A stretch of DNA of 64,000 nucleotides from an uncultured Lachnospiraceae bacterium (GTDB lineage: Bacteria; Bacillota; Clostridia; Lachnospirales; Lachnospiraceae): positions 124,001 to 188,000 of the forward strand of contig CAJTUB010000001.1 of assembly GCA_910579465.1 (NCBI GenBank). The letters are read 5' to 3'. Both the position numbers and the translations under genes were made by a program. Shown in pieces: positions 32,375-41,984 of this stretch (position 1 is the stretch's first letter; the number at the start of each line of letters is the position of its first letter). Under the pieces are notes generated by a model. It was not told where the DNA came from, did no database searches, and saw only the letters and a program-made list of their open reading frames with translations.

Positions 32375-33802
32375 ATGGAAAACAGGTTTCAGCTATTTAA
32401 CACATTGACAAGAAAGGTAGCGCCGTTTGTACCGAATGAGGACGGAAAGGTAAAGATGTATACCTGCGGGCCGACCGTGTACCATTTTGCGCATATCGGT
32501 AATCTGCGCAGCTACATCATGGAGGATGTCCTGGAGAAGTCGCTGCGGTTTGCGGGCTATGACGTAAAGCGTGTGATGAATATTACGGATGTCGGGCACC
32601 TTTCCAGTGATGCGGATACCGGCGAGGACAAAATGTTAAAGGGCGCAAAGCGGGAAAACAAGAGCGTTATGGAGATTGCAAGGTTTTATACTGATGCGTT
32701 TTTTGCGGACTGTAAAAAGCTGAATATCAAGACGCCGGACGTGGTGGAACCGGCAACCAACTGTATTTCTGATTTTATCCATATCGTAGAGGTGCTGCTA
32801 GAAAAGGGCTATGCCTATGTGGCAGGCGGCAATGTGTATTTTGATACTTCCAAGTTAGAAGATTACTATGTGTTTTCCAGCCAGAGTGAGAAGGAGCTGC
32901 TGGTAGGCGTGCGGGATGATGTAGAGCAGGACGAGAATAAGAAAAATAAAAGTGATTTCGTGCTCTGGTTTACGAAGTCGAAGTTTGATGCACAGGAGCT
33001 CAAGTGGGACAGCCCGTGGGGCGTCGGGTATCCGGGCTGGCATATCGAGTGCTCCGGGATTTCCATTAAGCATCTGGGGGAGGATATGGATATCCACTGC
33101 GGCGGCGTGGACAATATTTTCCCGCACCATACGAATGAGATTGCGCAGAGCGAGGCGTATCTCGGACATAAGTGGTGTAACTACTGGTTCCATGTGCATC
33201 ACTTAAATGACCGTTCCGGCAAGATGAGCAAGTCCAATGGCGACTTCCTGACGGTTTCCCTGTTAGAAGAAAAGGGGTACAATCCGCTGGTTTACCGGAT
33301 GTTCTGTTTACAATCCCATTACCGTAAGCCGCTTGAGTTTTCCTATGAGGTGCTCGACCAGGTAGCGGCGGCTTATCAGAAGCTGGTAAAGAGAGTGTCG
33401 GCGTTAAAGGAAGACGGGGAAGTGGATACAGCAAAGAAGGCAGCCTACCGGGAAAAGTTTTTAGAGGCGTTAGAAAATGATATCAATACCTCGAGTGCGC
33501 TTACGGTAGTATATGATGTGTTAAAGGAGGACATGAGCGATGCGACAAAGCTTGCCCTGGTCCGGGAAATGGATGAGGTATTAGGGTTAGACCTTACCGC
33601 AGGGGAAAGCGCCGCAGGCGGAAATACGCAAAATATTGCCGATGAGGAGCTGACTGCATTTATTCTTGCAAAAATCGAAGAGCGTAAGGAAGCAAAGAAA
33701 GCGAAGGATTTTGCAAAGGCAGATGCCATCCGGGAGGAGCTGCTTGCAAGGGGTGTTGCAATTAAGGATACGAGAGAGGGCGTTGTATGGGAGCTGGTAT
33801 AA
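32375..33802 (+). CDS. cysS: Cysteinyl-tRNA synthetase
   Basis: This class I synthetase charges tRNA-Cys. The 475-residue protein has CGPTVYHFAHIGNLRSY (HIGH motif and first zinc Cys), GWHIECSGIS and HCGGVDNIFPHHTNEIAQSEA (zinc ligands Cys and His), and KMSKS at residues 283-287. The C-terminal DALR-type helical domain follows. It is co-regulated with cysE by the T-box. Its end overlaps mrnC by 16 bases. Confidence 0.97.
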   Translation: MENRFQLFNTLTRKVAPFVPNEDGKVKMYTCGPTVYHFAHIGNLRSYIMEDVLEKSLRFAGYDVKRVMNITDVGHLSSDADTGEDKMLKGAKRENKSVMEIARFYTDAFFADCKKLNIKTPDVVEPATNCISDFIHIVEVLLEKGYAYVAGGNVYFDTSKLEDYYVFSSQSEKELLVGVRDDVEQDENKKNKSDFVLWFTKSKFDAQELKWDSPWGVGYPGWHIECSGISIKHLGEDMDIHCGGVDNIFPHHTNEIAQSEAYLGHKWCNYWFHVHHLNDRSGKMSKSNGDFLTVSLLEEKGYNPLVYRMFCLQSHYRKPLEFSYEVLDQVAAAYQKLVKRVSALKEDGEVDTAKKAAYREKFLEALENDINTSSALTVVYDVLKEDMSDATKLALVREMDEVLGLDLTAGESAAGGNTQNIADEELTAFILAKIEERKEAKKAKDFAKADAIREELLARGVAIKDTREGVVWELV

Positions 33803-34245
33803 ATCCTGAGCTGAAGGAGCAGATTTGCGAGGTGTTTTCCCTGACGGAGCGGGATATTAAGACCTATTCGCCCCTGACACTTGCTTATCTTGGGGACGCG
33901 GTATACGAAATTATTGTCCGTACCGTTCTGGTAGGGAAGGGCAATGCGCCGGTTAATCTGCTGCATAAGCGGGCAAGCCGTCTGGTAAAGGCGGAGGCGC
34001 AGAAGGAGGCGCTTGAACGGATTAAGGAGCAGCTGACCGAGGAGGAACTGTCGGTGTTCCGCCGCGGGCGGAATGCCAAGTCCTATAGCAGCGCAAAGAA
34101 TGCCGCTATCGGGGACTACAGGATAGCGACCGGCTTTGAGGCATTGTTCGGCTACTGGTATCTGACGGGACAGACGGAGCGGATGCTGCAGATGGCAAAG
34201 GCGGGAATGACGGAGGAGACAGAGGAATGCGATATGAAGAATTGA
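33787..34245 (+). CDS. mrnC: Mini-ribonuclease III
   Basis: MrnC is an RNase III-like enzyme without a dsRNA-binding domain that matures 23S rRNA ends. The 152-residue protein has LTLAYLGDAVYEIIVRT (catalytic Asp), KSYSSAKNAAIGDYRIATGFEALFGYWYL (second acidic motif). It starts inside cysS and overlaps rlmB by 19 bases. The order cysS-mrnC-rlmB is the classic Firmicute arrangement. Confidence 0.93.
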   Translation: MGAGINPELKEQICEVFSLTERDIKTYSPLTLAYLGDAVYEIIVRTVLVGKGNAPVNLLHKRASRLVKAEAQKEALERIKEQLTEEELSVFRRGRNAKSYSSAKNAAIGDYRIATGFEALFGYWYLTGQTERMLQMAKAGMTEETEECDMKN

Positions 34246-34970
34246 CGATAGAAGGAAGAAACGCGGTACTGGAGGCTTTCCGCTCCGGTAAGACGATTGA
34301 CCGGCTGCTTGTGGCAGAGGGAAATAAGGAGGGTGCGGTCAGTACCGTATTAAAGGAAGCGAAAAAGCAGAATGCGGTAGTATCGTTTGTAAAGAAGGAG
34401 CGTCTGGACCAGATTTCCACAACGGGGAAGCACCAGGGCGTCATTGCCTATGCGGCAGCGTATGCCTATGCAGAGGTGTCTGACCTTCTTTCCGCGGCAA
34501 GAGAAAAGGGGGAGGAGCCGTTTCTGTTTCTGTTGGACGGGATTGAGGACCCGCACAATCTGGGGGCAATTATCCGTACAGCGAACCTTGCGGGCGCCCA
34601 CGGCGTGATTATTCCGAAACGCCGGGCAGCGGGGCTTACCGCAACCGTGGCAAAGGTCAGCGCCGGGGCGTTAAACTATACGCCGGTAGCAAAGGTGACG
34701 AATCTCGTACAGACGATGGAGGAGCTGAAAAAAGAAGGAATCTGGTTTGTCTGTGCGGCGATGGACGGAGACGTGATGTACCGTCAGAACCTACGCGGAC
34801 CAATCGGGCTCGTGATTGGAAACGAGGGCGAGGGCGTGAGTCGGCTTGTGAGGGAAACGTGCGATTATACTGCGAGTATACCGATGAAGGGAAATATTGA
34901 TTCCCTGAACGCTTCGGTGGCGGCAGGAGTGCTCGCTTACGAAATCGTGCGGCAGCGTTCCTTTGCGTGA
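34227..34970 (+). CDS. rlmB: 23S rRNA (guanosine-2'-O-)-methyltransferase RlmB-like
   Basis: This SPOUT-fold enzyme methylates a guanosine ribose in 23S rRNA. The 247-residue protein has an N-terminal L30e-like substrate domain (IEGRNAVLEAF at its start) and the SpoU domain with DGIEDPHNLGAIIRTANLAGAHGVIIPKRR, GLVIGNEGEGVSRLV and IPMKGNIDSLNASVAAGVL, the three trefoil-knot motifs. It follows mrnC with an overlap. The exact modified base is assigned by family. Confidence 0.92.
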   Translation: MRYEELTIEGRNAVLEAFRSGKTIDRLLVAEGNKEGAVSTVLKEAKKQNAVVSFVKKERLDQISTTGKHQGVIAYAAAYAYAEVSDLLSAAREKGEEPFLFLLDGIEDPHNLGAIIRTANLAGAHGVIIPKRRAAGLTATVAKVSAGALNYTPVAKVTNLVQTMEELKKEGIWFVCAAMDGDVMYRQNLRGPIGLVIGNEGEGVSRLVRETCDYTASIPMKGNIDSLNASVAAGVLAYEIVRQRSFA

Positions 34971-35096
34971 CCGCAGAAGCGCAGGGTGACGGCGGAAGCA
35001 TAAGCGTATGTGAAATAAGACAAGGCACAGCCCGCGGAATGCAAACGGGCATAGGGAATGCAGCAGCATAAGGAATTACGGGAAAGGAGGCGCGGC

Positions 35097-35621
35097 ATGC
35101 GGGAGGTTCTGCTGGTGGACGGATACAATATCATATTTGCATGGCCTGTGCTGCGTAAACTTTCCGAGGAGGATTTAGAGGCTGCGCGTATCCGGCTTGC
35201 GGACATGCTTGTAAATTACCAGGCGTTCCGCAAAAATGATATTATTCTGGTGTTTGACGGCTACAAGGCAAAGGGAAGCACCGGAAGCGTCGTGCATTAC
35301 GGCGGAATCGATATTGTCTATACGAAGGAGGCCATGACGGCAGACAGCTTTATTGAAGCCGTGTCGTGGCAGATGAGCGGAAGATATACGCTCAGGGTAG
35401 CGACCGGGGACGGGCTGGAGCAGATGATTATTCTTGCAGGAGGCGCCGCGCGTATGACGGCAAAGGAGCTGCGGCGTGAAATCGAGCAGGCGGAGCGCGA
35501 TATGCGTGCCGTTCTGGAGGAGAAAAAGGCAAAGCCGGGAAAGCGGAACGTCCTTTTGGATTCCCTGCCGCGGGAAACGGCGGAAATGCTGGAACGGATG
35601 CGGCTTCATGAGGATGAGTGA
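35097..35621 (+). CDS. rae1: NYN-domain ribonuclease, Rae1/YacP family
   Basis: Rae1 (YacP) is a ribosome-associated endonuclease that cleaves mRNA in the A site. The 174-residue protein has the PIN-like NYN core: LLVDGYNIIFAWP with catalytic Asp, ILVFDGYKAKG, and ATGDGLEQMIILAGGA with further acidic residues. A basic, charged C-terminal helix follows. The ATG at 35097 is preceded by AAAGGAGG at 35083-35090. Gene order rlmB-rae1-sigH matches Bacillus. Confidence 0.9.
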   Translation: MREVLLVDGYNIIFAWPVLRKLSEEDLEAARIRLADMLVNYQAFRKNDIILVFDGYKAKGSTGSVVHYGGIDIVYTKEAMTADSFIEAVSWQMSGRYTLRVATGDGLEQMIILAGGAARMTAKELRREIEQAERDMRAVLEEKKAKPGKRNVLLDSLPRETAEMLERMRLHEDE

Positions 35622-35631
35622 GGAGGAAGGT

Positions 35632-36291
35632 ATGACAGGCTACGAGACAGGTGAACAAAGAGGCGGGATTTCCGACGTGCCGGAGCAGGAGCTGATTCTG
35701 CGCTGCCAGAGGGGAGAGAATGCCGCTATGGAGGAAATGCTGAACCGTTATAAAAATATGGTGAGAAGCAAGGCGACGGCATTGTATCTGGTCGGTGCGG
35801 ATAAGGAGGACTTAATTCAGGAGGGGATGATTGGTCTTTTCAAGGCAATCCGTGAATATAAGCCGGAGAAAAACGAGTCGTTTTCGGCGTTCGCGGGGCT
35901 CTGCGTGAGCAGGCAGATGTATACGGCAATTAAGTATTCCAATACAAAAAAGAACCAGCCGCTAAATAATTACGTTTCCATTGACCTGGTGGAAGGGGAG
36001 GAGGAGGTCAGGTATTCCGGCGCTGCCTCCAAAAAGTATGAGGGTGTAGATTACTGGCAGAAGAATCCGGAGAACTCAGTGATAGACAGGGAGCGCAGCG
36101 TCCAGCTTTTAGAGGAGGTGGAGGCGAATCTTAGCAGCATGGAGCGGCAGGTGCTTGCGTACTATACCGCAGGATTCCCGTACCAGCAGATTGCGCAGCT
36201 TATGGGAAAGGAGCCGAAGTCGATTGATAATGCGCTGCAGAGGATTCGGAAGAAGCTGAAAACGGTGCTTGCAATAAGCCCCAGAATGTGA
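35632..36291 (+). CDS. sigH: RNA polymerase sigma factor SigH-like
   Basis: SigH (sigma-30) is the transition-state sigma factor needed for early sporulation and competence genes in Bacillus. The 219-residue protein has region 2 (LYLVGADKEDLIQEGMIGLFKAIREYKPEKNESFSAFAGLCVSRQM) and region 4 (LSSMERQVLAYYTAGFPYQQIAQLMGKEPKSIDNALQRIRKKL). The ATG at 35632 follows GAGGAAGG at 35621-35628; longer in-frame starts would run far into rae1. Sporulation itself cannot be judged from this window. Confidence 0.92.
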   Translation: MTGYETGEQRGGISDVPEQELILRCQRGENAAMEEMLNRYKNMVRSKATALYLVGADKEDLIQEGMIGLFKAIREYKPEKNESFSAFAGLCVSRQMYTAIKYSNTKKNQPLNNYVSIDLVEGEEEVRYSGAASKKYEGVDYWQKNPENSVIDRERSVQLLEEVEANLSSMERQVLAYYTAGFPYQQIAQLMGKEPKSIDNALQRIRKKLKTVLAISPRM

Positions 36292-36297
36292 TACAAT
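36269..36297 (+). promoter_or_regulatory. Promoter for cheX
   Basis: TTGCAA (36269-36274), 17 bases, TACAAT (36292-36297), with an extended -10 TG at 36289-36290. It overlaps the end of sigH. Confidence 0.6.
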
Positions 36298-36358
36298 ACA
36301 GGTCATAACAGGTCGCAGGAGACTCCAAAGAAGAAAATTGAAATGGAGGCAGTTGTTC

Positions 36359-36829
36359 ATGGCAGCACTTAATGTAGAATATGTAAATCCTTTTTTAGCG
36401 GGGGCAGTAAAGGTACTGCACGATTTTGGCATAGAGGCAAAGATAGGGAAGCCGTCCGTCAGGAAGGAAGTAGCATTTGCAAAAAATGCAATGATTATTA
36501 TGATTGGTGTTACCGGGGAGATGAAGGGACAGGTTATGATTGCGTTCCAGAATGAGGTGGCCTGTGAAATTGCCTCTAAGATGATGATGATGCCGGTAAC
36601 AGAAATGAACGAGATGTCGACCAGCGCAATCTGTGAGCTTGGAAATATGATTCTCGGAAATTCTGCTACGATATTTTCTACAAAGGGAATCGGGATTGAT
36701 ATTACACCGCCTGCCGTGTGCTTCGGCGACGTAGTGTTTTCTACAAGCTATGCGGCAAATGTTTGTATTCCGCTGACGCTTGAGGACGGAAAGGTAATAG
36801 AGATTAATGTGTCGATTAAGGGTGAATAG
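36359..36829 (+). CDS. cheX: CheX-like CheY-P phosphatase
   Basis: CheX removes phosphate from CheY-P. The 156-residue protein has the CheX fold: MAALNVEYVNPFLAGAVKVL at the start, GEMKGQVMIAFQNEVACEIASKMM, and the active-site helix MSTSAICELGNMILGNSATIFS with Glu and Asn of the ExxN motif (ELGN). No other chemotaxis gene lies close, but a CheY-like protein is at 320. It starts at 36359 behind GGAGG at 36345-36349. Confidence 0.88.
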   Translation: MAALNVEYVNPFLAGAVKVLHDFGIEAKIGKPSVRKEVAFAKNAMIIMIGVTGEMKGQVMIAFQNEVACEIASKMMMMPVTEMNEMSTSAICELGNMILGNSATIFSTKGIGIDITPPAVCFGDVVFSTSYAANVCIPLTLEDGKVIEINVSIKGE

Positions 36830-36847
36830 CTTCACCCTTTTGCTTTA
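36818..36847 (+). terminator. Terminator overlapping cheX stop
   Basis: AAGGGTGAA (36818-36826) pairs with TTCACCCTT (36831-36839), nine pairs, loop TAGC, followed by TTGCTTT. The stop codon lies in the loop. Confidence 0.75.
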
Positions 36848-36863
36848 TCGTATAGGAGATAGG

Positions 36864-37373
36864 ATGCTGAACATTGTTTTATTGGAGCCGGAGATTCCGG
36901 CAAACACCGGAAATATCGGCAGGACCTGCGTCGCTACCGGCAGCAGGCTGCATCTGATTGAGCCGTTAGGCTTTGACATCTCGGAGAAGGCGGTGCGGCG
37001 TGCAGGGATGGATTACTGGAAGGAAATCGACCTTTCAGTGTACAAAAGCTATGAGGAGTTTCTTTTAAAAAATCCGGGAGTCAGGCCCTACATGGCGACA
37101 ACAAAAGGAAGGAAGCTGTATACAGAGGTGTCTTTTGAAAAGGACGCTTATATTATGTTTGGGAAAGAGAGTGCCGGGATTCCGGAGGAATTGTTAATAC
37201 AGGATAAGGAGCGCTGTATCCGGATTCCGATGTTGGAGAAAATCCGCTCGCTGAACCTTTCCAATTCCGTGGCGGTTGTTACCTATGAGGCACTAAGACA
37301 GAATGGGTTTGCCCATATGCAGATGCAGGGGGAGCTGCATCGACACAGCTGGAGCGCGGTTGACGGGGAGTGA
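36864..37373 (+). CDS. trmL: tRNA (cytidine(34)-2'-O)-methyltransferase TrmL
   Basis: TrmL methylates the ribose at the wobble position of certain leucine tRNAs. The 169-residue protein is a minimal SPOUT enzyme: LEPEIPANTGNIGRTCVATG, the knot motif MFGKESAGIPEELL and IRSLNLSNSVAVVTYEALRQ. The ATG at 36864 follows AGGAGA at 36854-36859. It lies just after the cheX terminator. Confidence 0.92.
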   Translation: MLNIVLLEPEIPANTGNIGRTCVATGSRLHLIEPLGFDISEKAVRRAGMDYWKEIDLSVYKSYEEFLLKNPGVRPYMATTKGRKLYTEVSFEKDAYIMFGKESAGIPEELLIQDKERCIRIPMLEKIRSLNLSNSVAVVTYEALRQNGFAHMQMQGELHRHSWSAVDGE

Positions 37374-37410
37374 ACGGCGGGCATTTGATTGAAATAAGAG
37401 GTAGTTTGTT

Positions 37411-39792
37411 ATGGTGAGTATAAATGAAAAGGCGTTGCGTACGCTGGAATATGGAAAAATAACAGAGCGCCTGCAGCAGTTTGCAGGCTCGGAGCCGGGG
37501 AAAAGGCTGTGTGCGGAGTTAAAGCCGCAGACGGAGCTTTCGAAAATCCTGACGCTGCAGACTGAGACCTCCGACGCGCTTGCGCGGATTTTTAAAAAGG
37601 GCGGACTTTCGTTCCACGGGCTTCCGGAAATCGGAGGTGCGGTAAAGCTTCTGGAGGTAGGCTCATCCCTTCTGGCAGCGGAGCTGTTAAAAATCAGCTC
37701 AGTGCTGACCGCGACCCTGCGGGTAAAGCAGTACGGGACCGGTGGGCAGGAAGAGACCGAGGATTCGCTTTCGGAGCGCTTTTCCCTGCTGGAGCCGCTG
37801 GTGGCGCTGAATAATGAGATTCAGCGTTGCATTTTGTCCGAGGAAGAGATTGCGGACGATGCGAGCGCAGGGCTGAAGCAGGTGCGGCGGCAGATGCGCC
37901 TTGTCAATGACAGAATCAAGGAGCAGCTTTCTTCTATCGTGAATGCGCAGGACAATAAGCTGATGCTGCAGGACGCGCTGGTTACGATGCGCAACGGCAG
38001 ATATTGTCTGCCGGTAAAGCAGGAGTACCAGGGGAAGTTTTCGGGCATGGTCCACGACCGTTCCTCGAAGGGTTCTACGGTTTTTATTGAGCCGATGGCA
38101 GTCGTAAAGCTGAATAATGAGCTGGCAGAGCTGGCGGAAAAAGAGAAGGCAGAGATTGAAAAAATACTGGCGGAGCTTTCTGCCGATGCGGCAGAGCATG
38201 TGGAAAATCTCGCCTACAATATGAAAACGCTGACCGAGCTGGATTTTATTTTTGCGAGAGCCGCATTGTCCAAGTCGATGAAGGCAGTGGAGCCGGTGTT
38301 TAACGAGAGAGGCTATATCAATATCAAAAAGGGGCGTCATCCTTTGATTGACGCGCATAAGGTAGTGCCGATTGATATTTATTTAGGCGGAGATTTTTCG
38401 CTGCTTGTCATTACAGGGCCGAATACGGGCGGAAAGACGGTTTCCTTAAAGATGGTAGGTCTGCTTACCCTGATGGGACAGGCAGGACTTCATATTCCGG
38501 CGTTTGACGGATCGGAGCTTGCGGTGTTCCGGGATGTTTTTGCCGATATCGGGGATGAGCAGAGTATTGAGCAGAGCCTCAGTACCTTTTCCTCTCATAT
38601 GACGAATACGGTTTCCATTCTGGAAAAGGCGGATGAGCATTCCCTTGTACTGTTTGACGAGCTCGGGGCAGGAACGGACCCGACTGAGGGCGCCGCACTT
38701 GCCATGGCAATTTTAACGCATCTGCACCGGAAGGAAATCCGGACGATGGCAACGACACATTATAGTGAGCTGAAGATATTTGCCCTTTCCACCGAAGGGG
38801 TGTCCAACGCCTGCTGTGAGTTTTCCGTGGAGACACTCCGTCCGACGTACCGGCTGTTAATCGGGATTCCGGGAAAGAGTAATGCCTTTGCCATCTCCCA
38901 AAAGTTGGGGCTTTCCGAGCGGATTATCGAGGAGGCAAGGGGATTTATCGGTGTAAAGGATCAGAGCTTTGAGGACGTGATTGCGGACCTTGAGAGAAAG
39001 CGGATTGCGACGGAGCGGGACGCAGAGGAAGCGGCAAGGCGTCTTGCTGAGGCGGAGAAGCTGAGACAGAAGCTTGCCGAGAAGAATGAGCGTCTGGATG
39101 CGGCAAAGGAGCGGGTGCTGCGGGAGGCAAACGAGCAGGCAAAGGATATTCTGCAGGAAGCAAAGGACTATGCGGATGCTGCAATAAAGAAGTTTAACAA
39201 GTGGGAGCAGAGCGGCGCCGGGCGCGACATGGAACAGGAGCGTGCCGGGCTCCGGGAGAAGCTTGGGGAGAAGGAGAACCAGCTTGCCGTAAAACGTAAG
39301 AAGAATCATAAACAGAAGAAGCAGCTTGCTGCGGAAGAGATTAAGGTAGGCGATACGGTGCATGTGCTGAGCCTTAACCTGACCGGAACGGTTGCAGCGC
39401 TTCCGAATGCCAAGGGGGAGCTGTATGTGCAGATGGGCGCCCTGCGCACGCAGGTGAGCTTAAAGGATATTGAGCCGGCAGAGCCGGAACAGGAGCCGGA
39501 GAAGAAGACGAGAACAGAGACCGGGAAGATAAAAATGAGCAAAAGCATGAGTATCAGCCCGGAGTGCAATTTAATCGGGATGCGCGTGGACGAAGCACTT
39601 CCGGTTCTGGAAAAGTATCTGGACGATGCATATCTGGCGCATCTGCCGCAGGTAACGATTATTCACGGACGCGGTACGGGCGCATTGCGGGATGCGGTGC
39701 ATCAGTACCTGAAGCGCGTGCGTTATGTCAAGAGCTACCGGGTCGGAGCATTCGGCGAGGGTGACCACGGAGTGACCATTGTAGAGTTTTAA
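37411..39792 (+). CDS. mutS2: MutS2 (ribosome quality control/recombination ATPase with Smr domain)
   Basis: The 793-residue protein has the MutS core ATPase with Walker A GPNTGGKT (336-343), STFSSHMTNTVSIL and LVLFDELGAGTDPTEGAALA, a long coiled coil (about 515-640), a KOW-like segment and a C-terminal Smr nuclease domain (LIGMRVDEALPVLEKYLDD, IIHGRGTGALRDAVHQYL). It lacks the mismatch-binding domain of MutS1. Bacillus MutS2 rescues collided ribosomes, and family members also limit recombination. It has a weak ribosome site (AGAGGTAG) before ATG 37411. Confidence 0.95.
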   Translation: MVSINEKALRTLEYGKITERLQQFAGSEPGKRLCAELKPQTELSKILTLQTETSDALARIFKKGGLSFHGLPEIGGAVKLLEVGSSLLAAELLKISSVLTATLRVKQYGTGGQEETEDSLSERFSLLEPLVALNNEIQRCILSEEEIADDASAGLKQVRRQMRLVNDRIKEQLSSIVNAQDNKLMLQDALVTMRNGRYCLPVKQEYQGKFSGMVHDRSSKGSTVFIEPMAVVKLNNELAELAEKEKAEIEKILAELSADAAEHVENLAYNMKTLTELDFIFARAALSKSMKAVEPVFNERGYINIKKGRHPLIDAHKVVPIDIYLGGDFSLLVITGPNTGGKTVSLKMVGLLTLMGQAGLHIPAFDGSELAVFRDVFADIGDEQSIEQSLSTFSSHMTNTVSILEKADEHSLVLFDELGAGTDPTEGAALAMAILTHLHRKEIRTMATTHYSELKIFALSTEGVSNACCEFSVETLRPTYRLLIGIPGKSNAFAISQKLGLSERIIEEARGFIGVKDQSFEDVIADLERKRIATERDAEEAARRLAEAEKLRQKLAEKNERLDAAKERVLREANEQAKDILQEAKDYADAAIKKFNKWEQSGAGRDMEQERAGLREKLGEKENQLAVKRKKNHKQKKQLAAEEIKVGDTVHVLSLNLTGTVAALPNAKGELYVQMGALRTQVSLKDIEPAEPEQEPEKKTRTETGKIKMSKSMSISPECNLIGMRVDEALPVLEKYLDDAYLAHLPQVTIIHGRGTGALRDAVHQYLKRVRYVKSYRVGAFGEGDHGVTIVEF

Positions 39793-39805
39793 AGGAGAAG
39801 GGAAT

Positions 39806-40528
39806 ATGGCAGTAAAGCAGAGAATAATGATTGTGGACGACGATTCCAGCATTGCAGAATTGATTTCCCTGTACTTGATGAAGGAATGCTTTGATACCTT
39901 GATTCTGGCGGACGGCGAGGAGGCGCTGAAGCAGTTTGACCAGTATAAGCCGAATCTGATTCTGTTGGATTTAATGCTGCCGGGAATCGACGGCTATGAG
40001 GTCTGCCGGGAGGTACGGAAGATTTCGAAGGTGCCGATTATCATGCTTTCGGCAAAGGGTGAGGTCTTTGATAAAGTGTTAGGTCTGGAGTTAGGTGCCG
40101 ATGACTATATGATAAAGCCGTTTGATACGAAGGAGCTGGTGGCAAGGGTAAAGGCGGTGCTGCGCCGTTTTGCGCCAGAGCCGGAGCAGGAGAAAAAGGA
40201 AACCTTTCCAAACGAGAAGCAGGGGGAATGTGTGATATACACAGACCTTCTGATTAATCAGACGAATTATGCGGTTACATATCTGGGACGGCAGGTGGAA
40301 ATGCCGCCGAAGGAGCTGGAGCTTTTATATTTTCTGGCTTCTCATCCGAATCAGGTATTTACCAGGGAGCAGCTCCTTGACCATATCTGGGGCTATGAAT
40401 ATATCGGCGATACGCGGACGGTGGACGTCCATGTAAAGCGCGTGCGCGAAAAGATTAAGGATCGTGCGAACTGGAGTATTGCGACGGTCTGGGGAATCGG
40501 TTATAAGTTTGAGGTAAAGAAGGTATGA
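39806..40528 (+). CDS. OmpR/PhoB-family response regulator
   Basis: The 240-residue protein has a receiver domain (IVDDD near the start, phosphoacceptor D55 in LILLDLMLPG, MLSAKGE, K in IKPFD) and a winged-helix DNA-binding domain (PKELELLYFLASHPNQVFTREQLLDHIWG, DTRTVDVHVKRVREKI). It starts 13 bases after mutS2 and overlaps the kinase gene by four bases (ATGA), so both are translated together. The order with a histidine kinase and an HtrA-like protein suggests an envelope stress system. Confidence 0.93.
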   Translation: MAVKQRIMIVDDDSSIAELISLYLMKECFDTLILADGEEALKQFDQYKPNLILLDLMLPGIDGYEVCREVRKISKVPIIMLSAKGEVFDKVLGLELGADDYMIKPFDTKELVARVKAVLRRFAPEPEQEKKETFPNEKQGECVIYTDLLINQTNYAVTYLGRQVEMPPKELELLYFLASHPNQVFTREQLLDHIWGYEYIGDTRTVDVHVKRVREKIKDRANWSIATVWGIGYKFEVKKV

Positions 40529-41949
40529 AGAGAAGCCTGACGGGAAAGCTGGCAGTTTCCTATTTGTTTATTGCAAGCATCCTGTTTTTATTTGTGAATA
40601 CGGTGTGTTCCAAATGGATAGAAGAGAAGGTATTTGACGCACAGGAGCGGACCTTATATGCGGAAACGGACAAGATAATCGACAGGTATGTGGAGCAGTA
40701 TTATAATAACAGAATTACCATTAAAAAGCTGATGGAGGATATTACGCCGGTTGCGGAGCTTTTAAAGGTAAGGCTCTGGATTGCGTCGCCGGGAGGGAAG
40801 GTAGTCGGGGATACGGCGCCGTTAAACGATACGGTAATCGAGTTTAAGAATCTGGACGGTGGGTCCGGAGAGTTTCTTTCCGAAACATTTCACCGGAACG
40901 TGTATTTCCGGGGGATTGTCGGAGAGCCGGTGCTGGTTGTCGTAGTGCCGATTACGCACCAGTATATGGCGAAGGGCTATGTCTGCACGATGGTGACGAT
41001 GGATTCCGTCATGCAAAAGGCGGATACCTGTGTTAATTATGTAAATGGATGTTATCTGGCAGCAATCCTTGTGCTGTTGCTTGTATTTATCGGAATCTAT
41101 TGCTTCATGGGGATTCCGCTGAAAAAGATTACAGCGGCGGCGCGCGCCTATTCTTTATCGAATTTCGAGAAAAAATTCACGGTACATTCTGACGGGGAAT
41201 ACCGGGAGCTTGCGGATATTATCAATTATATGGGCGATACGATGAAGCGGTTCCACGAGTACCAGAGGGAAGTGATTGCGAACGTTTCCCACGATTTCCG
41301 TTCTCCGCTTACCTCGATTAAAGGGTATGCCGAGGCAATCAAGGACGGGACGATTCCGCCGGAGCAGCAGGAAAGGTATCTGGATGTCGTTCTGTTTGAA
41401 GTGGAGCGTCTGACGAAGCTGACCTCAAACCTTCTGACGCTGAATACCTTTGACCAGAAGGGGATGCTTTTGCAGGTGTCTGAGTTTGATATTAATGATG
41501 TAGTAAAAAAGCTGGCCTGTACCTTTGAGGGAGTATGCAAGAAGAAGCATCTGGTAATCCAGCTTGTCTTTTCTGCAAAGGAGATTTTTGTATATGCGGA
41601 CCGTGGAAAGATAGAACAGGTCATCTATAATCTGGTAGACAATGCCATTAAGTTCAGCCGGTCGGATGCGGCGATACAAATCAGCGTGGAGGAGAAGGGA
41701 AGAAAGGCAATGATATCGGTCAAGGATGAGGGAATCGGCATTCCGAAGAGTGACCTGACGAAGATATGGGACCGTTTTTATAAATCCGACAGCTCCCGCG
41801 GCAAGGATAAAAAGGGAACCGGTCTGGGACTCTCCATTGCAAAGGAAATCATAACGGCGCATAAGGAAAATATAAATGTAATCAGTACGGAAGGCGTTGG
41901 AACAGAATTTATTTTTACGATTCCGCTTGTATTAAGTGAGGAAGTCTGA
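40525..41949 (+). CDS. Sensor histidine kinase
   Basis: The 474-residue protein has an N-terminal membrane segment (about 8-28), an extracellular domain (about 30-170), a second membrane segment (about 175-197), a HAMP domain, a HisKA domain with the phosphorylated H256 in NVSHDFRSPLTSIKGY, and a HATPase domain (NLVDNAIKFS, DEGIGIPKSDL, GTGLGLSIAKEI). It is the partner of the regulator before it. The ligand is unknown. Confidence 0.93.
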   Translation: MKRSLTGKLAVSYLFIASILFLFVNTVCSKWIEEKVFDAQERTLYAETDKIIDRYVEQYYNNRITIKKLMEDITPVAELLKVRLWIASPGGKVVGDTAPLNDTVIEFKNLDGGSGEFLSETFHRNVYFRGIVGEPVLVVVVPITHQYMAKGYVCTMVTMDSVMQKADTCVNYVNGCYLAAILVLLLVFIGIYCFMGIPLKKITAAARAYSLSNFEKKFTVHSDGEYRELADIINYMGDTMKRFHEYQREVIANVSHDFRSPLTSIKGYAEAIKDGTIPPEQQERYLDVVLFEVERLTKLTSNLLTLNTFDQKGMLLQVSEFDINDVVKKLACTFEGVCKKKHLVIQLVFSAKEIFVYADRGKIEQVIYNLVDNAIKFSRSDAAIQISVEEKGRKAMISVKDEGIGIPKSDLTKIWDRFYKSDSSRGKDKKGTGLGLSIAKEIITAHKENINVISTEGVGTEFIFTIPLVLSEEV

Positions 41950-41984
41950 TAAAAGAATCGTTTTTTGTTTCAGGAGGTTACGCT